In this document: positions 1-6,528 of the stretch, in pieces
Numbering within the stretch: the first letter of the stretch is position 1
Layout: each line of letters starts with the position of its first letter
Source of the DNA: Acidobacteriota bacterium
Lineage (GTDB): Bacteria; Acidobacteriota; Aminicenantia; UBA2199
Length of the DNA stretch: 9,308 bases
Reading direction: 5' to 3'
Assembly: GCA_021817755.1 (NCBI GenBank)
Contig: JAKAGC010000105.1
Span: forward strand, 1 to 9,308
The notes under the pieces: model-generated
The model's database searches: none
What the model was told of the DNA's origin: nothing
The model's input: the letters and a program-made list of their open reading frames with translations, nothing else
Position numbers and translations under genes: made by a program

Positions 1-1823
1 TTTGCATCTTGCCAATTGCCTTCCGGGATTTCGATATCCGCCAGATTTGACAAAGCCAAATGGATACCATTTTGATTTTGTTGGTTTTGAAATAGTTTCT
101 GCGCTTTATGATACCATATTGACGCTTTCCGTGGCCTTTCCGTGTAAATGTAGAGATTTCCCATATCTATGGCGATATATGCGGATAAAAGACGATGATT
201 TCCGGTTTCAGATTCAATGAAAGAATTTTGATAAAGTTTTTCCGCTATCTCAAAATCCCGCCTTTCTCTGCAAAGCTTTGCCATCTGGCATCTGGTTTCG
301 ATAAGATCTGCTTCGAAATTTTCAGATGTAAAATAGGATATAGCTTCTTCCAATAAGCGTTCTGCTTTATCCGGTTCGCCTCCGTAAATAAGTCTGTCGC
401 ATAACAGGAGCGATGCCCGGTGCAAGTATAATTCACTTTTAATATGTTTTAAATGTTTATCCGTATTTTTTTTATCCGTTTCTTTTTCTGCGATAACAAA
501 TGAAAGATAATGAAATAGGTCGACGGTTTCTTGTTGAAACTCATCTTTTCTATTGGCAATATGTGTTTCCAATTCTGCCAGGTGCGATTTCATCGTATCG
601 TATTCTTTTTCCCACTTTCCTATAAACGCTTTTATTAAGCTTAAAGAAACCGGATTATGAAATTCAACAGGTTTATGGTAATACTCTTTCAGTTTTAAAA
701 AATAATTGAACTCTATTTTAAAATCACGAAAATAGGGAAAATCGGGGAAAGAGAAATCTTTATCTTTAGTCTCTATTGTTGTGAGAACCGGTTGGCGGTT
801 ATCGCTATCTGAATCCAACTTAATGAATTTTTCCATTAAATTAACTGGATTTTCATTTAATTCAAGATCGAAACGAATGAAATTTTCTGTCGGGTCAAGG
901 CATATAAAGACAACTGGAATTCCTGGTTCAGGTGAATCCTCTGTCAGAAATTCAAGTAAATAATCGATGAATTTTGACTCTTTTAATGATAACCGGTATT
1001 CCGTCATTATTATTAATGTTGTAAATGAAGATCGTTTTAGGAATGATTTTAATTTTTGAAGAAGGGTAACGAAGTCTTCTTCTCCGGTTTTTGGGGATTG
1101 AGGTTCTTTAATGAATTCAACCAGGTAATTTATTAATCCCATCGATTCATCTCTGACATCCATAAAACAGACATCATCCTTGATATATGATTTATAGAGG
1201 TGATCCCGGATAATCGAGGTAAGAAGTGAATTTCTCGTATTAATTTTAATTTTCAAGTTGCTTCCGGTTTTCAATCTGCTGATGGAGTAGCTGTCCAGAA
1301 TACTTGAATTGAAATCTTGTAAACGGTAGAAGAACACTTCGGAAGCTCTAAACATGTGAGAAGGAGAAAGGGAATTAAGAATTTTGCTATAATCTCCTTC
1401 AGTTGGTTCCAATTGTTTAATATGTGGATGTTTTTTAAATGAATTGATATAGTGATGGAGTTGTAATCCTTTTTTCCCAGTTGGAATTAAGAGGAAGATA
1501 GGAAAGCGAATAAGCCCTCCCGGAAGAACCTGGAATTTACTGAAATCGATGAAGTCTTGTTTCAGGGTTTTTGAAACATAGTATGTGGCAATAAATAGGA
1601 GAAAGAGGCGTTCAACGTTTTCAGGGGAGAGGGTTTCGATGTCATCTTCACAGAAAAATGGTTCTTCCAAAGATTCCAGATGGATATGAATTTCGAAAGG
1701 ATTATAGGAATAAGAGGCGATATTTTGAAATAAACTTGACCGGTATGAGGCTATTTTTTCGATTCGTTCGAGATTTTGATCGGAGTAGGGGATGATGTAT
1801 TCTTTCAGGAATTTTTCGGTCAT
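1..1823 (-). CDS. TPR protein with degenerate AAA/STAND-like ATPase domain (3' end beyond window)
   Basis: An open frame of 607 residues runs from ATG at 1823 to the left edge without a stop, so the C-terminus is missing. An in-frame TAA lies about 15 bases upstream, so the start is ATG 1823 or TTG 1829; neither has a clear Shine-Dalgarno. Residues about 185-340 have the layout of an AAA/STAND ATPase: a strand-loop-helix at 190-205 where the P-loop should be, but reading NTRNS (195-199) without GxxGK, and a hydrophobic Walker-B-like strand 'TTLIIMTEY' (268-276) with T-E in place of D-D/E. Residues about 466-607 form at least three TPR-like helical pairs, for example 'KAERLLEEAISYF'. Residues 1-185 may be a decayed kinase-like region. 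No signal peptide or membrane segment is visible, so it is probably cytoplasmic. It lies 34 bases after the large TPR gene, apparently in the same operon. Family knowledge suggests a kinase/STAND-TPR signalling protein that has lost nucleotide binding; this is inference, and no specific function is recognised. Confidence 0.85.
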   Translation of the reverse strand, partial: MTEKFLKEYIIPYSDQNLERIEKIASYRSSLFQNIASYSYNPFEIHIHLESLEEPFFCEDDIETLSPENVERLFLLFIATYYVSKTLKQDFIDFSKFQVLPGGLIRFPIFLLIPTGKKGLQLHHYINSFKKHPHIKQLEPTEGDYSKILNSLSPSHMFRASEVFFYRLQDFNSSILDSYSISRLKTGSNLKIKINTRNSLLTSIIRDHLYKSYIKDDVCFMDVRDESMGLINYLVEFIKEPQSPKTGEEDFVTLLQKLKSFLKRSSFTTLIIMTEYRLSLKESKFIDYLLEFLTEDSPEPGIPVVFICLDPTENFIRFDLELNENPVNLMEKFIKLDSDSDNRQPVLTTIETKDKDFSFPDFPYFRDFKIEFNYFLKLKEYYHKPVEFHNPVSLSLIKAFIGKWEKEYDTMKSHLAELETHIANRKDEFQQETVDLFHYLSFVIAEKETDKKNTDKHLKHIKSELYLHRASLLLCDRLIYGGEPDKAERLLEEAISYFTSENFEADLIETRCQMAKLCRERRDFEIAEKLYQNSFIESETGNHRLLSAYIAIDMGNLYIYTERPRKASIWYHKAQKLFQNQQNQNGIHLALSNLADIEIPEGNWQDA

Positions 1824-1857
1824 CGGCAAGGAAGAAAGTTAAAAGATTTCACGCGAA

Positions 1858-4800
1858 TTAGTACCTCATCAGGGATTGGATTTCCTCGTACAACTGGGCG
1901 ACGTTCCGGTAATTGGGGGCTGCTTTCGCAATTTCATCCAAAATTGCCAATGATGCTCTATAATCCTCTTTCTGCTTCATGGTGATAACCAACTCATATT
2001 TTACAGCCAAATACTCTTCTTTTCGACGGCTGGGTGTTTCAAGCGCCTTCTCGAACCACGTTACCGCTTCGCTGAACATTCCTTTTTCCCTGAAACACAT
2101 ACCCAATAATCCGGCAGAATCAAAAAACTTCAACGGATGCTTGGAGGAAATTAAAAATTCATGGATCGCTTCTTCCAGCAATCCCATCTCTTTATATGCA
2201 ATTCCTAAATTGTAACGCGTATCGTAATCTTCCTGACCGATTTTCTCATCCACCCCTTTCTTAAATTCTTCGAATATTTCCATCATATTTTTTTCAATGG
2301 TGGATGTACGTTGTTTTTCAAGTTCTTTCATCCAGAACCGGATACATTCGAGTTCTTCTTCGGCATTTCTTCCCAGTTCCAGGTAAGCTTCCTCAACAAA
2401 AAGAGCCTCATCTTTTAAAAGCTCTTCGTCTTCCATATCGAATGCCAGGTCAGGGGCTGCTTCTCTGAATGGAGAATCCAGGTCATATGGCGATTCCTCA
2501 TCCATCATAATGCTGTCGAGATCGATTTCTTCTATGGAAGAAGAGGTTGCATATCCATCCGAAGATTTTTCTCTGGCTGAAGGAGATACTGAAGGAGATT
2601 GAATGAGTAAATCTTTATCGATTTCCATTTCAGGTACTTCTTCGGAAAAATCGTGGTGGGATTCTTCAAATTCGATTTCAAATGCCAATTCCTCTTCTTG
2701 TTTCGGTATACTGGGTTTTACGTATTCAGGTTCTTTCTCAAAGGAGGGTATTTTCATATCGATTTTGGAATCTTCATATGATTGCTGCGCACTAACACTC
2801 TCATCGGCTATGGAAGATTCAATCTCGAATAAATTATCGTCATTATCCAGGAGAAGCGGTTCTTCTTCCGGTTCTGAAGGGAGTCTATCCGAATGTGAGT
2901 AAGCATCCTCTGAAATTTTAAGCATAGAGGAATCTTCCCATTCGGGGCGGCTATTTTGTCGAATATCTTCGTGCGGATACATATCCGGTATTGGAATAGA
3001 TGGTTCCAATGGAAAATCCAAATCGGGAGAGGGAGAGGTTATTTTTTGTTCCAGTTCTGCGTCGAGATTGAAATCCATATTCATATCCATACCCATTAGC
3101 ATGGATTCTCTGGATGATACACCGGTATCTGCCAATTTAAAATCGCTGCCGGATTCGGGTTCGCCGATATCGATCTCGATATTTGAAAAATCTTCACTTT
3201 GATATACGATTGGCTCTTCTGCTTCAATGAGTTCGGTTCCGTCTCTATGTGAAGGCTGATAATTATGATACTCAGCGCCTTCGATTTCAAAATCCATTCC
3301 ACTGGTTTTACTATCGGATTTCTCTCTCTGACGGATCGACATTTTGGCTCTTTCCAACTTTTCTATTTTGGCTTGAATTGCCTGATTACCCGGATAACGG
3401 GATTTTAATTTATCGATTAATTTTTCAGCATCGCCAAGATATCCGTCATTTACATAAAAATCTACTTCGGATAGAACTGCTGAAAGACTTTTTGAGGATT
3501 CATTATCCACCACGTGAGGTGCTTCCGTGACATTTTCCGCTTCAGAAAGAAGTAGTATATCGTTTTCATCAGGATTGCCTTCATCCATATGGGCATCGCT
3601 GATTTCTTCTTCCAATTCCGCACGGTCGAAATCGATTTCTATACTGGTTTTTTCTTCTCCGGCCAATTCGACTACTCTTGCATCTTCCGGTTTCAGGTGA
3701 GCCAATTTTTCCAGTAATGTCGAATACTCATCGTCCATATTGAGGAACTTGTATAATTCTAATAATCCTTTTCCTTCTTCGACTGCCATTTCCACCTGGT
3801 CCATTTGCTGATAGACTTCAAAGAGTTTTTCGCGGATGAGGTGGTTTTTCGGAAAAGTGGCTTTTGCTTTTTTCAATACATCGACTGCTTTATTAAAATC
3901 ACTGACTTTTATTGCATCATTAACGATACGAAGGTTAAAATTAATAAATTCTTTTTCCCGTTCACTTTCTTTATCGCCTTCATCTTCTACCGGTTCACGG
4001 ACACGTTTTCCGGTTAATCGCGCCAGTTGCTCTTCATACCCGAACGGGGAGTCGGATAATTGGATTAATTCTTGTAAGATCTTCTTTAATTCTTCGGTCA
4101 TCCCTTTTTGTTCGAAAACCGGGATAAGGGATTCATAAAGAGCAATCAGGTTATTGGTTTTTCCGCTCATTTTGAAAATGGAGGCAAGTTTTAATAGAGC
4201 AGGGACATAGGAGTTATTGGATGCGATAATGAAACGGAGTAGGGAAGTGGCATCGTCATATTTTTTACTATCGATGTTTTTATCGATAATCGGAAGGAAG
4301 AGGTTAAACGTCTTCTCATATTCTTCGCGTTGAAGATAGACTTTTCCAAGTCTAAGGATTACTTCGGTTTCTTCAGGATCGATTTCAGCGATTTTGGAGA
4401 AGACGATTTCGGCTTCATTCATCAAGTTTTTCTTCAGGTAGAGTTCGCCGAGTATTTTTAATAGGTCGATATTTTTAAAGACTTCGAGTCCCAGGCTTTT
4501 TAATAGTTCTATAGCCAGATCGTCTTTTTCTTGTTTGGTATAGATATGAAGTAATTTTTCTATAAGTTTAATATCCCGGGTTTTTTTCAATGTATCCTGG
4601 AGTAATTCTTCGGCACGTTGGAGATCTTTTTTCTGGATCAGGATATCGGCAGCGGTAAGGTATTCATTTATCGCGATACTACCCATTCCTTCTTTAAGGT
4701 AGTTATCGGCCAGAAGTAGTCTCATTTTGATATTGGTACGGTCGAATTCCAGAATTTTTTTGTACATATCCAGGGCTTTTTTCTGATTATTTTGTCGTTT

Positions 4801-5169
4801 GCATTCTTCGGCAATATCCAGGTAGATTTGTTTGGCTTCCATAACCAGGCCCTGTTTGGTATAGAGGTCAGCCAGTTTGAAGAGAACGCCTTCGTAATTG
4901 GGATCAACGCGTGTAATGCGTTTATACATAGCGATAGATTTGGTGAAAAAACCGTCTTTTAAATAGTAATCGCCAATCCATTCAAATTGTTCGATGGCTT
5001 CGCGTATATTATTTTGTCGTAATTCAAGGTCTCCGATAATGCGGCGGACTTCCAGGTCGTCAGGCTTGAGTGTGAGGATTTTTTTATATTCTTTGACAGC
5101 CGCGTCAGCTTTTCCTTGCCGGAAAAGCTTATTGGCGCGTTTAAGAATCATTATCCGGTTTTCTGCCAT
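1858..5169 (-). CDS. Giant tetratricopeptide-repeat protein with acidic disordered linker
   Basis: A 1103-residue protein with no signal peptide or membrane segment, so it is likely a cytoplasmic scaffold. Residues about 7-375 are an array of TPR helical pairs (e.g. 'AAVKEYKKILTLKPDD', 'KSIAMYKRITRVDPNY', 'KALDMYKKILEFDRTN'). A second TPR stretch spans about 407-500 and a single TPR-like unit about 561-605. Residues about 505-560 and 612-920 are low-complexity, rich in D, E, S and P, and probably disordered. A compact C-terminal TPR module follows (about 945-1095), with 'YNLGIAYKEMGLLEEAI' and 'YLAVKYELVITMKQKEDY'. That module resembles the C-terminal part of long TPR proteins from deltaproteobacteria and related phyla. 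The start is ATG 5169: AGGA lies 8 bases upstream, and the ATG sits inside rnhB, overlapping it by 19 bases, which suggests translational coupling. TPR arrays bind proteins, but the partner cannot be deduced. Its place behind rplS-rnhB hints at constitutive expression. Confidence 0.95.
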   Translation of the reverse strand: MAENRIMILKRANKLFRQGKADAAVKEYKKILTLKPDDLEVRRIIGDLELRQNNIREAIEQFEWIGDYYLKDGFFTKSIAMYKRITRVDPNYEGVLFKLADLYTKQGLVMEAKQIYLDIAEECKRQNNQKKALDMYKKILEFDRTNIKMRLLLADNYLKEGMGSIAINEYLTAADILIQKKDLQRAEELLQDTLKKTRDIKLIEKLLHIYTKQEKDDLAIELLKSLGLEVFKNIDLLKILGELYLKKNLMNEAEIVFSKIAEIDPEETEVILRLGKVYLQREEYEKTFNLFLPIIDKNIDSKKYDDATSLLRFIIASNNSYVPALLKLASIFKMSGKTNNLIALYESLIPVFEQKGMTEELKKILQELIQLSDSPFGYEEQLARLTGKRVREPVEDEGDKESEREKEFINFNLRIVNDAIKVSDFNKAVDVLKKAKATFPKNHLIREKLFEVYQQMDQVEMAVEEGKGLLELYKFLNMDDEYSTLLEKLAHLKPEDARVVELAGEEKTSIEIDFDRAELEEEISDAHMDEGNPDENDILLLSEAENVTEAPHVVDNESSKSLSAVLSEVDFYVNDGYLGDAEKLIDKLKSRYPGNQAIQAKIEKLERAKMSIRQREKSDSKTSGMDFEIEGAEYHNYQPSHRDGTELIEAEEPIVYQSEDFSNIEIDIGEPESGSDFKLADTGVSSRESMLMGMDMNMDFNLDAELEQKITSPSPDLDFPLEPSIPIPDMYPHEDIRQNSRPEWEDSSMLKISEDAYSHSDRLPSEPEEEPLLLDNDDNLFEIESSIADESVSAQQSYEDSKIDMKIPSFEKEPEYVKPSIPKQEEELAFEIEFEESHHDFSEEVPEMEIDKDLLIQSPSVSPSAREKSSDGYATSSSIEEIDLDSIMMDEESPYDLDSPFREAAPDLAFDMEDEELLKDEALFVEEAYLELGRNAEEELECIRFWMKELEKQRTSTIEKNMMEIFEEFKKGVDEKIGQEDYDTRYNLGIAYKEMGLLEEAIHEFLISSKHPLKFFDSAGLLGMCFREKGMFSEAVTWFEKALETPSRRKEEYLAVKYELVITMKQKEDYRASLAILDEIAKAAPNYRNVAQLYEEIQSLMRY

Positions 5170-5765
5170 GTTGTATGTCCTATTTTAAAGGATTCACGGT
5201 GAAATATCGTCATTCCTTTCGTTAAGATAGCGTCGACGTGTTTCCGGGTGAGGTATCCTTTATGGGAATCGATTTCGTAACCGGGGAAGAATGGAGATAT
5301 GGAGGTCATAAGTTGATCGCGAAAGACTTTTGCTATAATGGAAGCTGCGGCGATAGAAAGACTGATATCATCGCCTTTGATAATACCTACGCCTTCAATA
5401 CCAATAAAATCCGGTTTCATACCATCTATTAAAACATAATCCGGGAGAAACTGCAAGCCCCGAATTGCCATTTTTATTGATTTTTTCGTGGCTTCTAAAA
5501 TATTTATTTCATCGATTTCATCATTCCAACACCAACCAATTGAAAAAGCTACTGCATTGGAATAGATAAACCGCGCCAGTTCCACTCGTTTTTGGGGACG
5601 TAATTTTTTTGAATCCCGGATATCGTAATTCAGTTTATCCGGGTTCAAAATCACCGCTCCCGCTACTACAGGACCAAAGGCGGCACCTCTTCCCACTTCG
5701 TCGATGCCGCAAATATATTTATAATTTCGGTCTAGTAATTCTCTTTCGATCTCAAAATCGCACAT
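5151..5765 (-). CDS. rnhB: Ribonuclease HII
   Basis: This 204-residue enzyme cleaves the RNA strand of RNA-DNA hybrids and nicks at single ribonucleotides embedded in DNA, using two metal ions. The length is normal for the family. Visible landmarks are 'GIDEVGRG' (catalytic D22 and E23), 'DSKKL' at 51-55, 'INILEATKKS' near 87-96, 'VLIDG' with D114, 'KGDDISLSIAAASIIAKVFRD' in the middle of the protein (D132 aligned to E. coli D126, from memory of that sequence), and 'HKGYLTRKH' close to the C-terminus. All four acidic catalytic residues are therefore present and the enzyme should be active. The ATG at 5765 shares one base with the rplS stop codon (TAATG), implying translational coupling to L19. 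The rplS-rnhB order is common across bacteria. The 3' end overlaps the next TPR gene by 19 bases. Confidence 0.97.
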   Translation of the reverse strand: MCDFEIERELLDRNYKYICGIDEVGRGAAFGPVVAGAVILNPDKLNYDIRDSKKLRPQKRVELARFIYSNAVAFSIGWCWNDEIDEINILEATKKSIKMAIRGLQFLPDYVLIDGMKPDFIGIEGVGIIKGDDISLSIAAASIIAKVFRDQLMTSISPFFPGYEIDSHKGYLTRKHVDAILTKGMTIFHRESFKIGHTTWQKTG

Positions 5766-6235
5766 TACCTGAGTTCTTGCAATCTTGCAGCTTTACCTCT
5801 TAAGTTTCTCAAGTAATAGAGTTTTGCACGTTTTACTCTCTGGTGTTTTTTTACTTCGACTTTCTGGATTAATTTGGAATTCAGAGGGAAAATACGTTCT
5901 ACTGCGATACCGAAAGAAGTCTTTCTTACGGTAACGGTTTTTGCAACTCCGCGATTTTTAATTGCGATAACTGTTCCTTCAAAAACCTGGATACGTTCTT
6001 TACCGCCTTCGATAACTCGGTAGAATACTCGGATTACATCTCCTGTTCTGGTTTCGGGTAGGTCGGTTCTTAAACCGGGAAGAACCATCAGGTCACCGAT
6101 TGCGCCGGCGGTATGTATCCTGACATCTCCAGCTTCTACATTCTTGGGTTCAACTACTATATTTTCATTTTTTTCAGTTTCTTCACTGCTACTAGCTTGA
6201 ACCACAGCTTCTTTTTCTTTCGTTGCTTCTGCCAT
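5765..6235 (-). CDS. rplS: Large ribosomal subunit protein bL19 with N-terminal extension
   Basis: bL19 sits at the interface of the 50S and 30S subunits. The conserved core begins near residue 60 and contains '[20 protein letters not shown]', '[12 protein letters not shown]', '[17 protein letters not shown]' and the basic C-terminal '[17 protein letters not shown]', all typical of the family. I place the start at ATG 6235 (156 residues). It has AGGAG eight bases upstream, and a promoter lies at 6276-6304. The frame stays open further upstream to an ATG at 6304, but that longer start would fall inside the promoter and gives a non-homologous basic leader. Even with the shorter start, the G-D of the core is at residues 65-66 against about 23-24 in E. 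coli, so roughly 40 extra residues precede it, the first 35 acidic and Ala/Ser/Val-rich. It is the first gene of the leftward operon and is followed by rnhB. Confidence 0.97.
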   Translation of the reverse strand: MAEATKEKEAVVQASSSEETEKNENIVVEPKNVEAGDVRIHTAGAIGDLMVLPGLRTDLPETRTGDVIRVFYRVIEGGKERIQVFEGTVIAIKNRGVAKTVTVRKTSFGIAVERIFPLNSKLIQKVEVKKHQRVKRAKLYYLRNLRGKAARLQELR

Positions 6236-6248
6236 TCTTCGTCTCCTG
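6227..6248 (-). promoter_or_regulatory. rplS ribosome binding site and start
   Basis: On the minus strand the sequence reads GCAGGAGACGAAGAATG. The AGGAG core sits eight bases before the ATG at 6235. It decides this start over the upstream in-frame ATG at 6304, which has no comparable site. Confidence 0.8.
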
Positions 6249-6275
6249 CAAACTGAAGTCTTATACAATTTGGTT

Positions 6276-6304
6276 ATTTTACTATGTTTTTCTGTTTTTT
6301 TCAA
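6276..6304 (-). promoter_or_regulatory. Sigma-70-type promoter for the rplS operon
   Basis: Reading leftward, TTGAAA (6304-6299) is followed by a 17-base spacer and TAAAAT (6281-6276): five of six matches to each consensus hexamer at ideal spacing. Transcription would start near 6269, giving a 5' leader of about 34 bases with the AGGAG site. A/T-rich DNA (about 6314-6350, with a run of seven A's on the plus strand) lies upstream and could act as a distal UP-like element, as is common for ribosomal-protein promoters. Only the sequence match supports it. Confidence 0.7.
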
Positions 6305-6384
6305 CTGCCTTCGTTAATTTTAACAAAATTTATTTGTAGAAAACAAAAAAACAACCAATTATATGAGGAATGATGAGCTTTCCT

Positions 6385-6410
6385 GTTTTAATCTCATTGG
6401 AGATTGAAAT
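6385..6410. repeat. Inverted repeat (dyad) between the divergent promoters
   Basis: AATCTC (6390-6395) and GAGATT (6400-6405) are perfect inverted arms around ATTG. The symmetry extends outward to GTTTT/GAAAT with two G-T mismatches, making 11 pairs in total. There is no T-run after it on either strand, so it is not a good intrinsic terminator. Because it lies upstream of both predicted promoters, an operator for a dimeric regulator is a reasonable but untested reading. Confidence 0.5.
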
Positions 6411-6471
6411 AATCTGTAGGAGAATTCTGGCTTTCACACGCTTATAAAGTGGAATTTGAGGAAAAAAAATA

Positions 6472-6500
6472 TTGACTTTCTTTGCGAATCCATCTAAAAT
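6472..6500 (+). promoter_or_regulatory. Sigma-70-type promoter for corA
   Basis: TTGACT (6472-6477), a 17-base spacer and TAAAAT (6495-6500) match the consensus at five of six positions each. A run of eight A's (6462-6469) lies directly upstream of the -35, where a proximal UP element would sit. Transcription would begin near 6507, leaving a leader of about 20 bases that carries the GGGAGG ribosome site. Confidence 0.75.
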
Positions 6501-6514
6501 GAAATAATACTGTC

Positions 6515-6528
6515 GGGAGGTTTATATG
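6515..6528 (+). promoter_or_regulatory. corA ribosome binding site
   Basis: GGGAGG at 6515-6520 is five bases before ATG 6526. It is one of the strongest Shine-Dalgarno matches in the window and fixes the start. Confidence 0.8.

Larger units (their letters stand above)
6236..6525. other. Divergent intergenic region between the two operons
   Basis: This 290-base AT-rich region separates the leftward rplS operon from the rightward corA operon. It contains one promoter for each direction (6276-6304 leftward, 6472-6500 rightward). The roughly 167 bases between the two -35 boxes are outside both predicted transcripts. That inner part holds a dyad at 6385-6410, a short palindrome GTTAATTTTAAC at 6313-6324, and A-tracts next to each promoter. 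Apart from a 14-codon ATG frame without a ribosome site I see no gene, and no RNA family is recognised. Confidence 0.8.

Noticed and set aside
2..436. Short open frames on both strands near the left edge
   Set aside because: The minus-strand frame that continues from 1823 is open throughout and gives TPR-like sequence, so these are out-of-frame or antisense shadows.
1824..1857. Terminator or promoter between the two TPR genes
   Set aside because: The 34-base gap shows no hairpin with a T-run and no recognisable promoter hexamers, so read-through is the simpler view.
2603..2902. Serine-rich plus-strand open frame of 99 codons
   Set aside because: It is the antisense shadow of the acidic linker (GAA/GAT/TCC-rich codons) of the giant TPR gene, and has no ribosome site.
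3805..4138. Two overlapping plus-strand open frames of 70 and 100 codons
   Set aside because: They lie entirely antisense to well-supported TPR coding sequence, and their Phe/Ser-rich products look like reverse-strand artefacts.
6236..6304. Longer rplS start at ATG 6304
   Set aside because: It would put the coding start on top of the predicted -35 box, has no ribosome site, and adds 23 basic residues unlike any L19. ATG 6235 has AGGAG at good spacing.
6363..6407. Plus-strand 14-codon leader-peptide frame (MRNDELSCFNLIGD)
   Set aside because: It has no ribosome site and lies upstream of the only good plus-strand promoter, so it is probably not transcribed.
6385..6410. CRISPR-like repeat (GTTTT...GAAAT ends with an internal dyad)
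   Set aside because: Only one copy is present, with no spacers or repeated units nearby and no cas genes, so it is better described as a dyad.
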